DNA of 16,183 nucleotides from JBHIDJ01 sp046760105 (GTDB lineage: Bacteria > Pseudomonadota > Gammaproteobacteria > Acidiferrobacterales > SPGG2), in assembly GCA_046760105.1 (NCBI GenBank), contig JBHIDJ010000067.1, forward strand, positions 1-16,183, in the 5' to 3' direction. This document shows, one piece after another, positions 1 to 6,144 of this stretch. Position 1 is the first letter of the stretch. Each line of letters begins with the position of its first letter. The notes beneath the pieces are model-generated. The model saw only the letters and a list, made by a program, of their open reading frames with translations, did not search any database and was not told where the DNA came from. Made by a program: the position numbers and the translations under genes.

Positions 1-6
1 CGACGG

Positions 7-40
7 GTCCCCTTTCTTTGCTCGTCCAAAGAAAGGGGAC
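7..40. repeat. Perfect 14-bp inverted repeat (hairpin)
   Basis: Left arm GTCCCCTTTCTTTG at 7-20 and its exact reverse complement at 27-40 are separated by a six-base loop (CTCGTC). The TTTCTTTG/CAAAGAAA core resembles dispersed intergenic repeats common in beta- and gammaproteobacterial genomes. It could act as a terminator or be a REP-like mobile element; no gene lies close on its left in this window, so its partner gene is not visible. Confidence 0.75.
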
Positions 41-113
41 GGAAAGAAAGGACGCCCTGGGTCTGCGGCCGCAAACTTCGCGGCTACCCTCACGCCTGCG
101 CTCGCCTCAGAGG

Positions 114-149
114 GTTCGCCCAAAGCACATCCGTGTGCTTGGGGCGAAC
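114..149. repeat. 16-bp-arm inverted repeat, one mismatch
   Basis: GTTCGCCCAAAGCACA (114-129) faces TGTGCTTGGGGCGAAC (134-149) across the tetraloop TCCG; 15 of 16 positions pair. A further 7-bp pair, CCCTTGG (194-200) and CCAAGGG (213-219), lies just downstream. The surrounding 41-203 stretch has an open frame, but its composition is arginine/proline/serine-rich and is explained by the hairpins, so I call it non-coding repeat DNA. Confidence 0.7.
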
Positions 150-203
150 GAGTGGTGTCCTTCCCACTCCCCTTCGGGCCTGCCCTTCGGCTTCCCTTGG
201 CGT

Positions 204-414
204 TCGGCTTGACCAAGGGGTGAAAAACGAAAACACCCTCCCCCTTTATGGGGGAGGGCTGGGGAGGGGGTGGCTCGGCTTGAGTAAAGGCGCGAAAGAC
301 TAAAACACCCTCCCCGCTGGTCGGGGAGGGCCGGGGAGGGGTCGTACTCGGCTTGACGAAAGGGGCGAAAACCCCTTCCCCACTTGTTGGGGGAGGGCTG
401 AGCAGGGGTGCAGG
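204..414. repeat. Three-unit ~72-bp tandem repeat with G/C-rich hairpins
   Basis: Units start at the shared phrase TCGGCTTGA at 204, 275 and 348 (periods 71 and 73). Each continues with an A-rich stretch and a hairpin: CCCTCCCCC/GGGGGAGGG (236-244 and 250-258), CCCTCCCC/GGGGAGGG (308-315 and 323-330), and CCCCTTCCCC facing GGGGGAGGG (372-381 and 389-397). Loops differ (5, 7 and 7 bases) while the stems are kept, which points to conservation of structure. A second GGGGAGGGG tract in the first two units could compete for the same C-rich arm. The array lies downstream of the minus-strand hydrolase and may also end its transcript. Confidence 0.8.
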
Positions 415-452
415 GGCTGACTGGGCAGCCGGGTTAAAGCGGCGATGATGTG

Positions 453-1190
453 TCATCTTAGCATCACTGCAAGCTCAGCGAAGACAGCTGGGTCAAGGAA
501 GATCTCGTGCTTCTTGCCCCGCAGTTGAATTAACCTGACTTTCTTGCCGAGCTTTGCGGCCACGGCTTGATAGCGCTCGCTGAGAGTGGGGGGCACCACC
601 TCATCTTGGCTGCCAACGATCATGGTGACGATGGCCTGATCCGACACCCCTTTGATCTGCTCGACGGGCGAAAGCGTGTCGATCTTGCCCTGAAACACTG
701 GCTGGCCCGTGACCTCGAACATGTGCTGACGCCACTTCTCCGCGTCACCCGGGCACGACACCAACAGCGCCGCGTCGATCAACGCAGGATGCCGACCGAG
801 GATGTTCGCCGCGAGGGCGGCTCCTCCCGAATGGCCGGCGACCACCACTTTGCGGGCATGCCAGCGGCGCCTGAGTTCGCCGATGGCGTGGGCAATCGCC
901 TCGGTGTTCGAGGCGTTCCAATTGTCTCCTGTTGCTTGCCCACGCTCCCCGTCGGACGTGTTTCCTTGCGGGTCGGTATAGCCAGGCCGCAGCAAGCCCA
1001 CGGCTACTACGTCCCGGTTGTTTGCTGCAACCGTGGCCGCAAAGGCATTTTGGTAATCGGGTTTGTGGAAAGGCGCATCGCCGTGAAGGACAACCACCAG
1101 AACGGGTTTTTCGCTGATTTCTTGGCTCTTGAAGACGCTTGTCTTGAGGCGATATGCGCCGCCTTGCACCCAGGATTGCTCGTCGGGCAT
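453..1190 (-). CDS. Alpha/beta hydrolase (serine hydrolase fold)
   Basis: A 245-residue alpha/beta hydrolase. Visible landmarks are the oxyanion HGD after a hydrophobic beta strand (residues 36-38), the nucleophile elbow GHSGG with Ser121, an acid candidate Asp196 in GSQDEV, and His228 in KKHEIF, in the right order and spacing for a catalytic triad. Substrate cannot be told; dienelactone hydrolase, esterase or prolyl-oligopeptidase-like relatives are all possible. The first in-frame ATG (1190) has no Shine-Dalgarno. A much better start with AGGA spacing lies upstream at 1274, but a TAA stop at 1203-1205 separates the two (see next entry), so the gene is either shortened to a leaderless cytoplasmic form or is an early pseudogene. 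The domain itself is intact. Confidence 0.8.
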   Translation of the reverse strand: MPDEQSWVQGGAYRLKTSVFKSQEISEKPVLVVVLHGDAPFHKPDYQNAFAATVAANNRDVVAVGLLRPGYTDPQGNTSDGERGQATGDNWNASNTEAIAHAIGELRRRWHARKVVVAGHSGGAALAANILGRHPALIDAALLVSCPGDAEKWRQHMFEVTGQPVFQGKIDTLSPVEQIKGVSDQAIVTMIVGSQDEVVPPTLSERYQAVAAKLGKKVRLIQLRGKKHEIFLDPAVFAELAVMLR

Positions 1191-1202
1191 AGAATCGGGA
1201 AT

Positions 1203-1274
1203 TTACCCGTTCGCCCAAAGCGAAGCCAGCCATGTAGTCAGGGCGGTAACAAAGGCGATCCAAGCTCTAAACAT
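1203..1274 (-). other. Signal-peptide-like leader ending in a stop, in frame with the hydrolase
   Basis: ATG at 1274 follows GTAGGATGACATT, a usable Shine-Dalgarno. It opens a 23-codon frame that reads MFRAWIAFVTALTTWLASL then WANG and stops at TAA (1203-1205). Arg3, the hydrophobic core and the A-N-G end look like a Sec signal peptide. The stop is in exactly the same frame as the hydrolase ATG at 1190 (28 codons from 1274), with only ATT CCC GAT TCT between. A single C-to-T change (CAA to TAA) would explain it. Reading through would give a secreted hydrolase of 273 residues. Confidence 0.6.
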
Positions 1275-1334
1275 AATGTCATCCTACTGCCCCATTTGAC
1301 ACATAGCCGCCTAACTAGATATAGACGCACTAAC

Positions 1335-1354
1335 ATCCATGTTATAACACGGAT
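1335..1354. promoter_or_regulatory. 20-bp near-perfect palindrome, candidate operator
   Basis: ATCCATGTTATAACACGGAT is symmetric around TTATAA with one mismatched pair (A at 1339 against C at 1350). It lies about 60 bp upstream of the leader ATG at 1274, where an operator for the minus-strand hydrolase would be expected. No regulator gene is adjacent. Operator function is inferred from symmetry and place only. Confidence 0.4.
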
Positions 1355-1492
1355 TGGCAGGGCTCTATCATGGGTTTGAGTTTTACGAACAGCAGCTTAC
1401 GCCCGGGGTGCACTCACTTTGATGAGCGCCAGGCTCATGGAGGCGCGAGGGATATCTTGCGTCCGCCGCCGGCATCATGGCGGGCAGGCTGA

Positions 1493-1627
1493 CTAGCAGT
1501 ACTTACGAAAGATCGCCCACAATATCGCCAGTACCAACGGGATGCCCCAGAACATTACAGGGTCGTAGAAAAAGCGGGAAAGCGATTCCAGGAGTTCCCA
1601 GACGACTTCGGGGTCAAAGCTATCCAT
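1493..1627 (-). CDS. 44-residue single-pass membrane microprotein
   Basis: An open frame too short for usual gene callers: ATG at 1627, TAG at 1493-1495. The N-terminal half is acidic and amphipathic (MDSFDPEVVWELLESL), followed by a hydrophobic segment at about residues 25-39 (MFWGIPLVLAILWAIF) and a basic end RKYC. This is the normal layout of a small inner-membrane protein with an outward acidic N-terminus. It starts 12 bases after the stop of the methyltransferase-like gene on the same strand, so translational coupling is likely; I see no strong Shine-Dalgarno. Function unknown; a partner role for the upstream membrane enzyme is a guess. Confidence 0.5.
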   Translation of the reverse strand: MDSFDPEVVWELLESLSRFFYDPVMFWGIPLVLAILWAIFRKYC

Positions 1628-1639
1628 TTTCGCTAGACG

Positions 1640-2326
1640 CTACTGCCCAGCAACGGCGCGGGCGCGACGCAGCCGCGGTAGGAAGGCGCCGACCTGCCTA
1701 CGATATTCCATGTATTGTTCACCGAATATTCGAACCAGACGACGTTCCTCGTAGTAGGCACCGATCAGCATGTACGTTGTATACATGAACAGGAATACAA
1801 GATTATTTCGCGACGGCCCACTGGTCGCGAGAAACAGAAATCCTGCTATCAACATCGGATGCCGAATCCACGCGTAAACACCTTTCACTTCCAGCCGGTG
1901 TGTGCCGAAAAGCTTGAGTTCCGGCACGGCTAGCGAAGAGTCGAATAAGTGCCGTAAGCCGCGCCACATCTGCTTAAGACCTAGGAATTCCAGGTAGTCG
2001 CTTTGCAAGAACGATACATAAAACAAAAAGATGGAAAACAAATGCAGGACAACCAAAATTCGCCAGAACGGTTCGGGATAATCAATTATCCATACGTTAC
2101 TCTCCGGATGCTTACCCCAGTGCAACACGGCGATCCAGTAATACAGCGCCGTGTAGCTCAAGGCGTTGTAGATGAAACGCCAGAAGTGCTCGACGAAAAA
2201 CGGTGTGGTCCAACGCCCTAGCGCGTTTTTGAAGGGCTCATGTGCACAGATGGAGTGAAGCGCGCCGAACAGAGCGAAGGCGCTAAAAGACTCCCAGTAG
2301 TCGCCAACGACTAACAGAATCTCCAT
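1640..2326 (-). CDS. NnrU/MddA/ICMT-like integral membrane methyltransferase homologue
   Basis: A 228-residue polytopic membrane protein with about five hydrophobic segments. The C-terminal part carries the hallmark of the isoprenylcysteine/phospholipid methyltransferase group: GVYAWIRHP (residues 149-157), a hydrophobic hairpin, then EERRL (193-197), FGEQY and a YRR stretch. This RHP...E arrangement is the SAM-binding region in that group. The N-terminus (ALHSICAHEPFK, about 22-33) and the ER/EH-containing segment after it resemble NnrU and methanethiol S-methyltransferase (MddA). The acceptor could be a thiol, a lipid or an isoprenoid; sequence alone does not decide. It follows the TPR gene by 24 bases and precedes the 44-residue microprotein by 12, so the three probably form one transcript. 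Confidence 0.75.
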   Translation of the reverse strand: MEILLVVGDYWESFSAFALFGALHSICAHEPFKNALGRWTTPFFVEHFWRFIYNALSYTALYYWIAVLHWGKHPESNVWIIDYPEPFWRILVVLHLFSIFLFYVSFLQSDYLEFLGLKQMWRGLRHLFDSSLAVPELKLFGTHRLEVKGVYAWIRHPMLIAGFLFLATSGPSRNNLVFLFMYTTYMLIGAYYEERRLVRIFGEQYMEYRRQVGAFLPRLRRARAVAGQ

Positions 2327-2350
2327 TGCGGCGGAGCCGGTGGCACCGGC

Positions 2351-2815
2351 TTACCGGATTTGTTTCGCCTCGGCCACCACCCTATCGATATGTTGCTTGA
2401 GCTCGGTGGCCTCGGGCGAGTTCAGTCCCCGCAGTCGCTGGTAGTTCTGGTTGGCCTTCAGGAGCTGGCCACGCCACAAGTACAGTTCACCCTGATACTC
2501 CAATGCCTCGGCGTGATTCTGTTGCACGCTTAACGCCTTGTTGTAGTGTTGCATCGCTTGTTCCATGTACTGTTTGGCGATGCTGCGGAAGCTAAAGCCT
2601 AAGTTGTTCAACGCATCAGCATAGTCAGGTTTGGCCCGCAACGCCTTCTGGTAGAGTCTTATCGCGCGCTCGTAGTCGCCCTTATTCTGTGCCTTGACGC
2701 CTTGGTTGTAGTACTTCACGTGCTTCGCTGGTGCTGGTGCGGAATCACTGGGTGTGCTTGCCCCAATCAGCAACGGCGATATTGCTACGAGCAGTAGAGG
2801 GAGCCATATCTTCAT
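2351..2815 (-). CDS. Exported TPR-repeat protein
   Basis: Start chosen at 2815 because AAGGAGGAACACA precedes this ATG, an excellent Shine-Dalgarno; an upstream ATG at 2869 gives an 18-residue basic extension and has no such site. The product is 154 residues: a signal peptide (MKIWLPLLLVAISPLLIGAS), a short Pro/Ala linker, then tetratricopeptide repeats from about residue 30 with the usual signatures (KGDYERAIRLYQKAL...P.YADALNNLG pattern, then a HYNKAL...HAEALEYQGEL unit and a third, weaker unit). TPR proteins are periplasmic or membrane-linked scaffolds. It is the first gene of the minus-strand set with the methyltransferase-like protein and the microprotein. Confidence 0.85.
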   Translation of the reverse strand: MKIWLPLLLVAISPLLIGASTPSDSAPAPAKHVKYYNQGVKAQNKGDYERAIRLYQKALRAKPDYADALNNLGFSFRSIAKQYMEQAMQHYNKALSVQQNHAEALEYQGELYLWRGQLLKANQNYQRLRGLNSPEATELKQHIDRVVAEAKQIR

Positions 2816-2882
2816 TGTGTTCCTCCTTGGACCAGAGAGATGGGTGCGTAGCAGCCAAGAGTGTAACACGGACCAATCGGAG

Positions 2883-2912
2883 ACGAGACGGATACAGAAC
2901 CGTCCGGCTCGT
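2883..2912. promoter_or_regulatory. Hairpin in the divergent TPR / zinc-ribbon intergenic region
   Basis: ACGAG-ACGG (2883-2891) can pair with CCGT (2900-2903) and CTCGT (2908-2912) around the loop ATACAGAA, leaving a four-base bulge on the right. It lies in the 136-bp stretch between divergent start codons, so an operator or leader structure is possible. No clear sigma-70 boxes could be placed beside it. Confidence 0.25.
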
Positions 2913-2951
2913 TCGGCGGTGTCCTAGTCGGACGCCTGATTACCATCGAGA

Positions 2952-3242
2952 ATGGGTGCCAATGTTTTCTATAAAAGTCGCTCCGATTGCGGTATTTTTA
3001 CGACCACTATGGACATTACAACACTCTTGCCACCGCTTCGACATCGAAATCTAATAACATGCCCGTACTGTGGGAAGCTTTTTCCTTATACTGATCGCGT
3101 ATGCCGCCATTGCCGCGTAACGATTGACGAGAACACCAAAAAGCAACTCATCGCGGAAAGGAGGACGAAAGAACGCTATGCCATTCTAACGGCACTGGTG
3201 TTGTTTGTTTTTCTTGTCATTATCTTCTGGTTTGTCGGTTAG
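2952..3242 (+). CDS. Zinc-ribbon protein with C-terminal membrane anchor
   Basis: A 96-residue product. Residues 37-54 carry CPYC...CRHC (Cys37, Cys40, Cys51, Cys54), a four-cysteine zinc ribbon; a charged linker follows, then a strongly hydrophobic tail-anchor segment at about 77-95. Such proteins sit in the inner membrane with the ribbon in the cytoplasm. The start is uncertain: ATG 2952 and ATG 3009 (giving 77 residues beginning MDITTLLPPL) both lack a clear Shine-Dalgarno, and the first 19 residues are not needed for the domain. It ends 33 bases before mug on the same strand and may be cotranscribed with it; no functional link is known to me. Confidence 0.65.
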   Translation: MGANVFYKSRSDCGIFTTTMDITTLLPPLRHRNLITCPYCGKLFPYTDRVCRHCRVTIDENTKKQLIAERRTKERYAILTALVLFVFLVIIFWFVG

Positions 3243-3275
3243 ATTGGACGACATGCATTCGACGGGCATAGCTGT

Positions 3276-3833
3276 ATGAAGCCGCACAGGCCGAGCAAGC
3301 AAGACCTGCTTGCGGCACAGGGCAAGACCGTACCTGATGTCATTGCACCGGATCTCGAGGTGTTATTCGTCGGCATCAACCCGAGCCTCTACTCGGCAGC
3401 GGTGCGTCACCACTTCGCGCGGCCGGGAAACCGCTTCTGGCCAGTGCTACATCGCGCCGGTTTCACCAACCGATTGCTCTCGCCGTTCGAAGAACGTCAA
3501 CTCCTGCAGCGGGGCTATGGGATCACCAACGTCGTGGCGCGCGCCACGGCCTCGGCCGCGGAGTTGTCGGCGGCGGAACTGATGACAGGGGCACGGCGAC
3601 TCACGGCCAAGGTGCGACGCTATCGACCATGCATGGTGGCGGTGCTCGGGATTGGGGCCTATCGTGCCGCCTTCGATCGCCGCAAAGCGACGCTTGGCAA
3701 GCAGCAAGAGGCCCTGGCCGATGCGATGCTTTGGGTGTTGCCGAATCCGAGCGGGCTCAATGCCAACTATCAGCTGAACGATCTGGCGCGCCTGTTTAGG
3801 AAACTACGCACCGCGGCGGAGCGTGAGGACTGA
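3276..3833 (+). CDS. mug: G/U mismatch-specific DNA glycosylase (Mug/TDG family)
   Basis: Removes uracil (and thymine or ethenocytosine) from mismatches with guanine, starting base excision repair. The 185-residue product has both family motifs: GINPS at residues 33-37, where Asn35 matches the catalytic asparagine of E. coli Mug, and NPSGLN at 157-162, the loop that inserts into DNA and contacts the opposite guanine. The intervening ARPGNRFWPVL and AGFTNRLLSP stretches also match Mug closely. Length fits the family (E. coli Mug is 168), with a slightly longer N-terminus. Start ATG 3276 is the first in frame; its Shine-Dalgarno is weak. It is convergent with the OmpA-domain gene. Confidence 0.9.
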   Translation: MKPHRPSKQDLLAAQGKTVPDVIAPDLEVLFVGINPSLYSAAVRHHFARPGNRFWPVLHRAGFTNRLLSPFEERQLLQRGYGITNVVARATASAAELSAAELMTGARRLTAKVRRYRPCMVAVLGIGAYRAAFDRRKATLGKQQEALADAMLWVLPNPSGLNANYQLNDLARLFRKLRTAAERED

Positions 3834-3840
3834 GTCTACC

Positions 3841-3975
3841 CCACTGCGCTCTGCGTGCGGCAGGCTCAATGTGAACTATCAGCTGAACGACCCGTCACGG
3901 CTGTTTAAGCAGCGGCGCTTAACAGCGGACGGCAAGCAAGTGAAGGTTGCCCGGCAACCATCCCTCTACGTTTAG
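3841..3975 (+). pseudogene. Decayed copy of the mug 3' end
   Basis: The stretch at 3864-3930 repeats the end of mug (3755-3822) at an offset of 109: CTCAATG..AACTATCAGCTGAACGA occurs in both, followed by related CGGCTGTTTA and ACAGCGGA-like segments. Read in its own frame the copy gives RLNVNYQLNDPSRLFKQRR, against GLNANYQLNDLARLFRKLR in mug, and runs to a TAG at 3973-3975. It has no start codon or upstream glycosylase domain. It is a partial tandem duplication or the scar of recombination with a diverged mug allele. Confidence 0.65.
3905..3959. terminator. Two small hairpins between convergent genes
   Basis: TTAAGC (3905-3910) pairs with GCTTAA (3917-3922), and GGTTGC pairs with GCAACC within 3945-3959. 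They lie between the convergent mug and OmpA-domain stop codons. Neither is followed by a clear T-tract on either strand, so termination is only suggested. Confidence 0.25.
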
Positions 3976-5441
3976 TTGGCGGTCTTCAGTTTTGGGCTGA
4001 TGACGACGTCGATACGACGGTTTTTCGCTCGCCCTACTCGCGTTTCGTTATTGGCCACTGGTTTGGTCTCACCATAGCCGATGGCGGTGAGGTTTGACGC
4101 GTCGAGACGCATATTGGCAAGCAGGTACTGCTTCACCGCGTCCGCACGTCTTTGCGAAAGCGCATAGTTTGCCGCGTCGCTACCGTGGGAATCGGTGTGG
4201 CCTTCAACAATGAGTCTGCTTCCAGGGAACGCCCCGATCACGTTTTTCAATTTTGACAGCAGATAGTAGTTGTCGGGATCGATAGTTGCCCGGCCGACAG
4301 CAAAATTTAGGCCCACAAGACGGATAATAATGTCGTTCGCCTCGCGTAGAACCCGGGCTTCTTCGCGCGAAAACATTTTTTCCACCTGTTGGAACTGCTT
4401 GCGAATCCGCGCCTGGCTCTCTAGACGCTCCGCAAGCGCGACGCGTTCCTCGGAAGTACTACCGAGCATGCGTTGCAACTGATCAACTTCCGCCTGCAGC
4501 CCGTTTACCTGGCCCTGAAGATCATTGATATCTTGTTTTAGTTTCTGCGACTGCATCTGCTGGTCTTCGATAAAATTGATGATTTTGGTTGTAGGTTCGC
4601 GATAACCGTTGTCGAGTTTGGCGACCATGTCGGCGGCGGCAGCAATCTGTTCAACAGGCGTCTCCCAGTCGAGAATCACGTCCTCGGTGGTCAGTTTTTT
4701 CTCTCTTGCAATCTTGATGACTTGAGCCAGGCGAATGGCGTGCTTGGCTTCGTACTTCGCCTGTTGCGCTAAGCTCCGCGGTAAATCAGCATCATAGCGG
4801 TTTTGGTTCAGTGCCTTCTCAGCCTGCTGCAGGAGGTCCTTCGCCTTCGTCAGGGTCTTGGGCGCGTACTTGTCTACCTTGGTTTCATCGGCACGCGCAA
4901 GCAAAAGACGCGTTTCACTAAGATAACTACTCTTGATGGCGGTGAGTTCAGCACTACGGTACAACTTCTCCGCCTCTTTGGCGTTCCGCTCGGCCGACTT
5001 CAGCGTACCGCGTTCCAGCTCAACGATTGCTTTCGAAAATTTTTCCTCGGCGCGTTGCCAAGCATCCGTGGAATATGTGGCAGCCTTGACCTTCCGCGCA
5101 TCGGTGCGGGTTTTCATAAGTCCACCCAGCTTGGTTTCGGCCTGTTTGCTGACTTGCACAGCGTTCCTAAAATGCGCAGTCGCCGCCTGCAGATCGGCGC
5201 GGATCGTATCGAGATTTTTTCCTCTATCGAATTTCTGTTCGGCGCCGCGGTAGAGTTTTATTGCTTTGGCGTAGTTTTTTGGTGCCAGCGATTCTGCTTT
5301 GGCCGCTTGCGCTGCCTTGAGGGCTTGCGTGGCTTCCGCAAAGAGTTGTTCCTTGATGACCTGAGCGGCCGTCGCGTCAGCAAAACACAGCAGTAAGGAG
5401 ATAGCGACCGCATAGACGCTGGTTCGATTGATTGCTTTCAT
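3972..5441 (-). CDS. OmpA-domain envelope protein with helical and coiled-coil N-terminal region
   Basis: A 489-residue exported protein. It has a signal peptide (residues 1 to about 26, ending ATAA), then roughly 260 residues of Ala/Lys/Glu-rich helices with repeated A.KLY..AE.....G patterns (KAIKLYRGAEQKFDRGK and EAEKLYRSAE are two), a long coiled coil at about 290-361, and a C-terminal OmpA peptidoglycan-binding domain. The last shows VEGHTDSHG (412-420), the LSQRRADAVKQYL helix, GYGETKPVA and NRRIDVVI (474-481). The domain binds diaminopimelate of peptidoglycan, so the protein probably ties the cell wall to the outer membrane or spans the periplasm. No beta-barrel is visible. Start ATG 5441 follows GGGGA. 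Probably a single-gene unit. Confidence 0.88.
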   Translation of the reverse strand: MKAINRTSVYAVAISLLLCFADATAAQVIKEQLFAEATQALKAAQAAKAESLAPKNYAKAIKLYRGAEQKFDRGKNLDTIRADLQAATAHFRNAVQVSKQAETKLGGLMKTRTDARKVKAATYSTDAWQRAEEKFSKAIVELERGTLKSAERNAKEAEKLYRSAELTAIKSSYLSETRLLLARADETKVDKYAPKTLTKAKDLLQQAEKALNQNRYDADLPRSLAQQAKYEAKHAIRLAQVIKIAREKKLTTEDVILDWETPVEQIAAAADMVAKLDNGYREPTTKIINFIEDQQMQSQKLKQDINDLQGQVNGLQAEVDQLQRMLGSTSEERVALAERLESQARIRKQFQQVEKMFSREEARVLREANDIIIRLVGLNFAVGRATIDPDNYYLLSKLKNVIGAFPGSRLIVEGHTDSHGSDAANYALSQRRADAVKQYLLANMRLDASNLTAIGYGETKPVANNETRVGRAKNRRIDVVISPKLKTAN

Positions 5442-5609
5442 CGTGATTTCCCCGTCACTTGTCCTACAGCCGGCGGCACTTGCATACCGACCCCCCGCTC
5501 CGCGAGGACCCCGACATGATATATAAGGTATTCAATGCAGCGAAATGCGGAGGCGACAAGCGGTCGATACGCGCAGATACATGAACGAAATCTGGCGGCA
5601 GCGCCCCAT

Positions 5610-5623
5610 ACACACCCGTGTGT
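5610..5623. promoter_or_regulatory. ACACAC-CC-GTGTGT palindrome upstream of the OmpA-domain gene
   Basis: Six-base arms with a two-base centre lie in the 241-bp region between the two minus-strand genes. An A/T-rich run (TTATATAT on the minus strand, near 5515-5530) lies closer to the OmpA-domain start and could be part of a promoter. Two overlapping open frames in this interval have poor composition and no Shine-Dalgarno and are not called. Confidence 0.25.
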
Positions 5624-5682
5624 GCCAGCCTCATGGGAGGGGTGGATAGCGCGGACTTGTTCCGGGTTGACAAAGGGCAGTG

Positions 5683-5931
5683 CTAATGGCGGCGCCGGGT
5701 GTCCGAATCCAGATGGCCGATGATCGCGTTTACCCACTCCCTGACCTCACGCTCAACGGTTTCGCGTTCTCTCTCGCGGTCGTGACGTTCCAGATAGTAA
5801 GCGGTACCGATCACCGCGATAGCCGCCAGCACTCCAAATGCAAGGAACGCCCATTCGGCTAAGGACCACGCGATCAGGTCCCATCCGAAGACCGGTGGTT
5901 CCTCGATGTTAGTCGGGATCGAGTTCTGCAT
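5683..5931 (-). CDS. Small single-pass membrane protein with charged cytoplasmic tail
   Basis: An 82-residue protein. ATG 5931 is preferred because GGAG sits nine bases upstream; a TTG at 5946 would add five residues. The layout is a short polar N-terminus, a hydrophobic segment at about residues 20-46 (WSLAEWAFLAFGVLAAIAVIG), then a strongly charged helix (ERHDRERERETVEREVREW) and a basic end. This resembles small inner-membrane scaffold proteins; I do not recognise a family. It is divergent from the MFS gene at 6145 and 241 bases upstream of the OmpA-domain gene on the same strand. Confidence 0.55.
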   Translation of the reverse strand: MQNSIPTNIEEPPVFGWDLIAWSLAEWAFLAFGVLAAIAVIGTAYYLERHDRERERETVEREVREWVNAIIGHLDSDTRRRH

Positions 5932-6144
5932 CAGCGCCAACTCCAAGTTCTATCGGGCGCACCCCCCACTTTATAAGCGCCGACGCCTCACTGTCTATAT
6001 CGTGCTCAGGGAAACCCTTAAGTTGTTGATTTAGTGTACCGGCGAGCCAAACTCGGTTGCTTACCTGGCCCTTAAATTCTGATGGATTAGACGACAATTC
6101 TCATGTATACGGTCCGTTCGATCAATACATAACGAATCAATGAC

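Noticed and set aside
18..212. 64-codon frame in the left repeat block
   Set aside because: Its sequence is made of the inverted repeats and has Arg/Pro/Ser-rich composition; no start signal.
567..1379. 270-codon plus-strand open frame over the hydrolase
   Set aside because: It is the antisense shadow of the hydrolase, with His/Arg-rich composition and no Shine-Dalgarno; the minus frame carries the catalytic motifs.
5438..5737. Two overlapping minus-strand frames between the OmpA-domain gene and the small membrane protein
   Set aside because: One starts with TTG, neither has a ribosome site, and composition is Cys/His/Arg/Pro-rich like shadow frames.
5909..6097. 62-codon minus frame overlapping the small membrane protein gene
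   Set aside because: TTG start, no Shine-Dalgarno, and it overlaps the better supported gene start; the residue pattern is protein-like, so it could be a remnant, but support is too thin.
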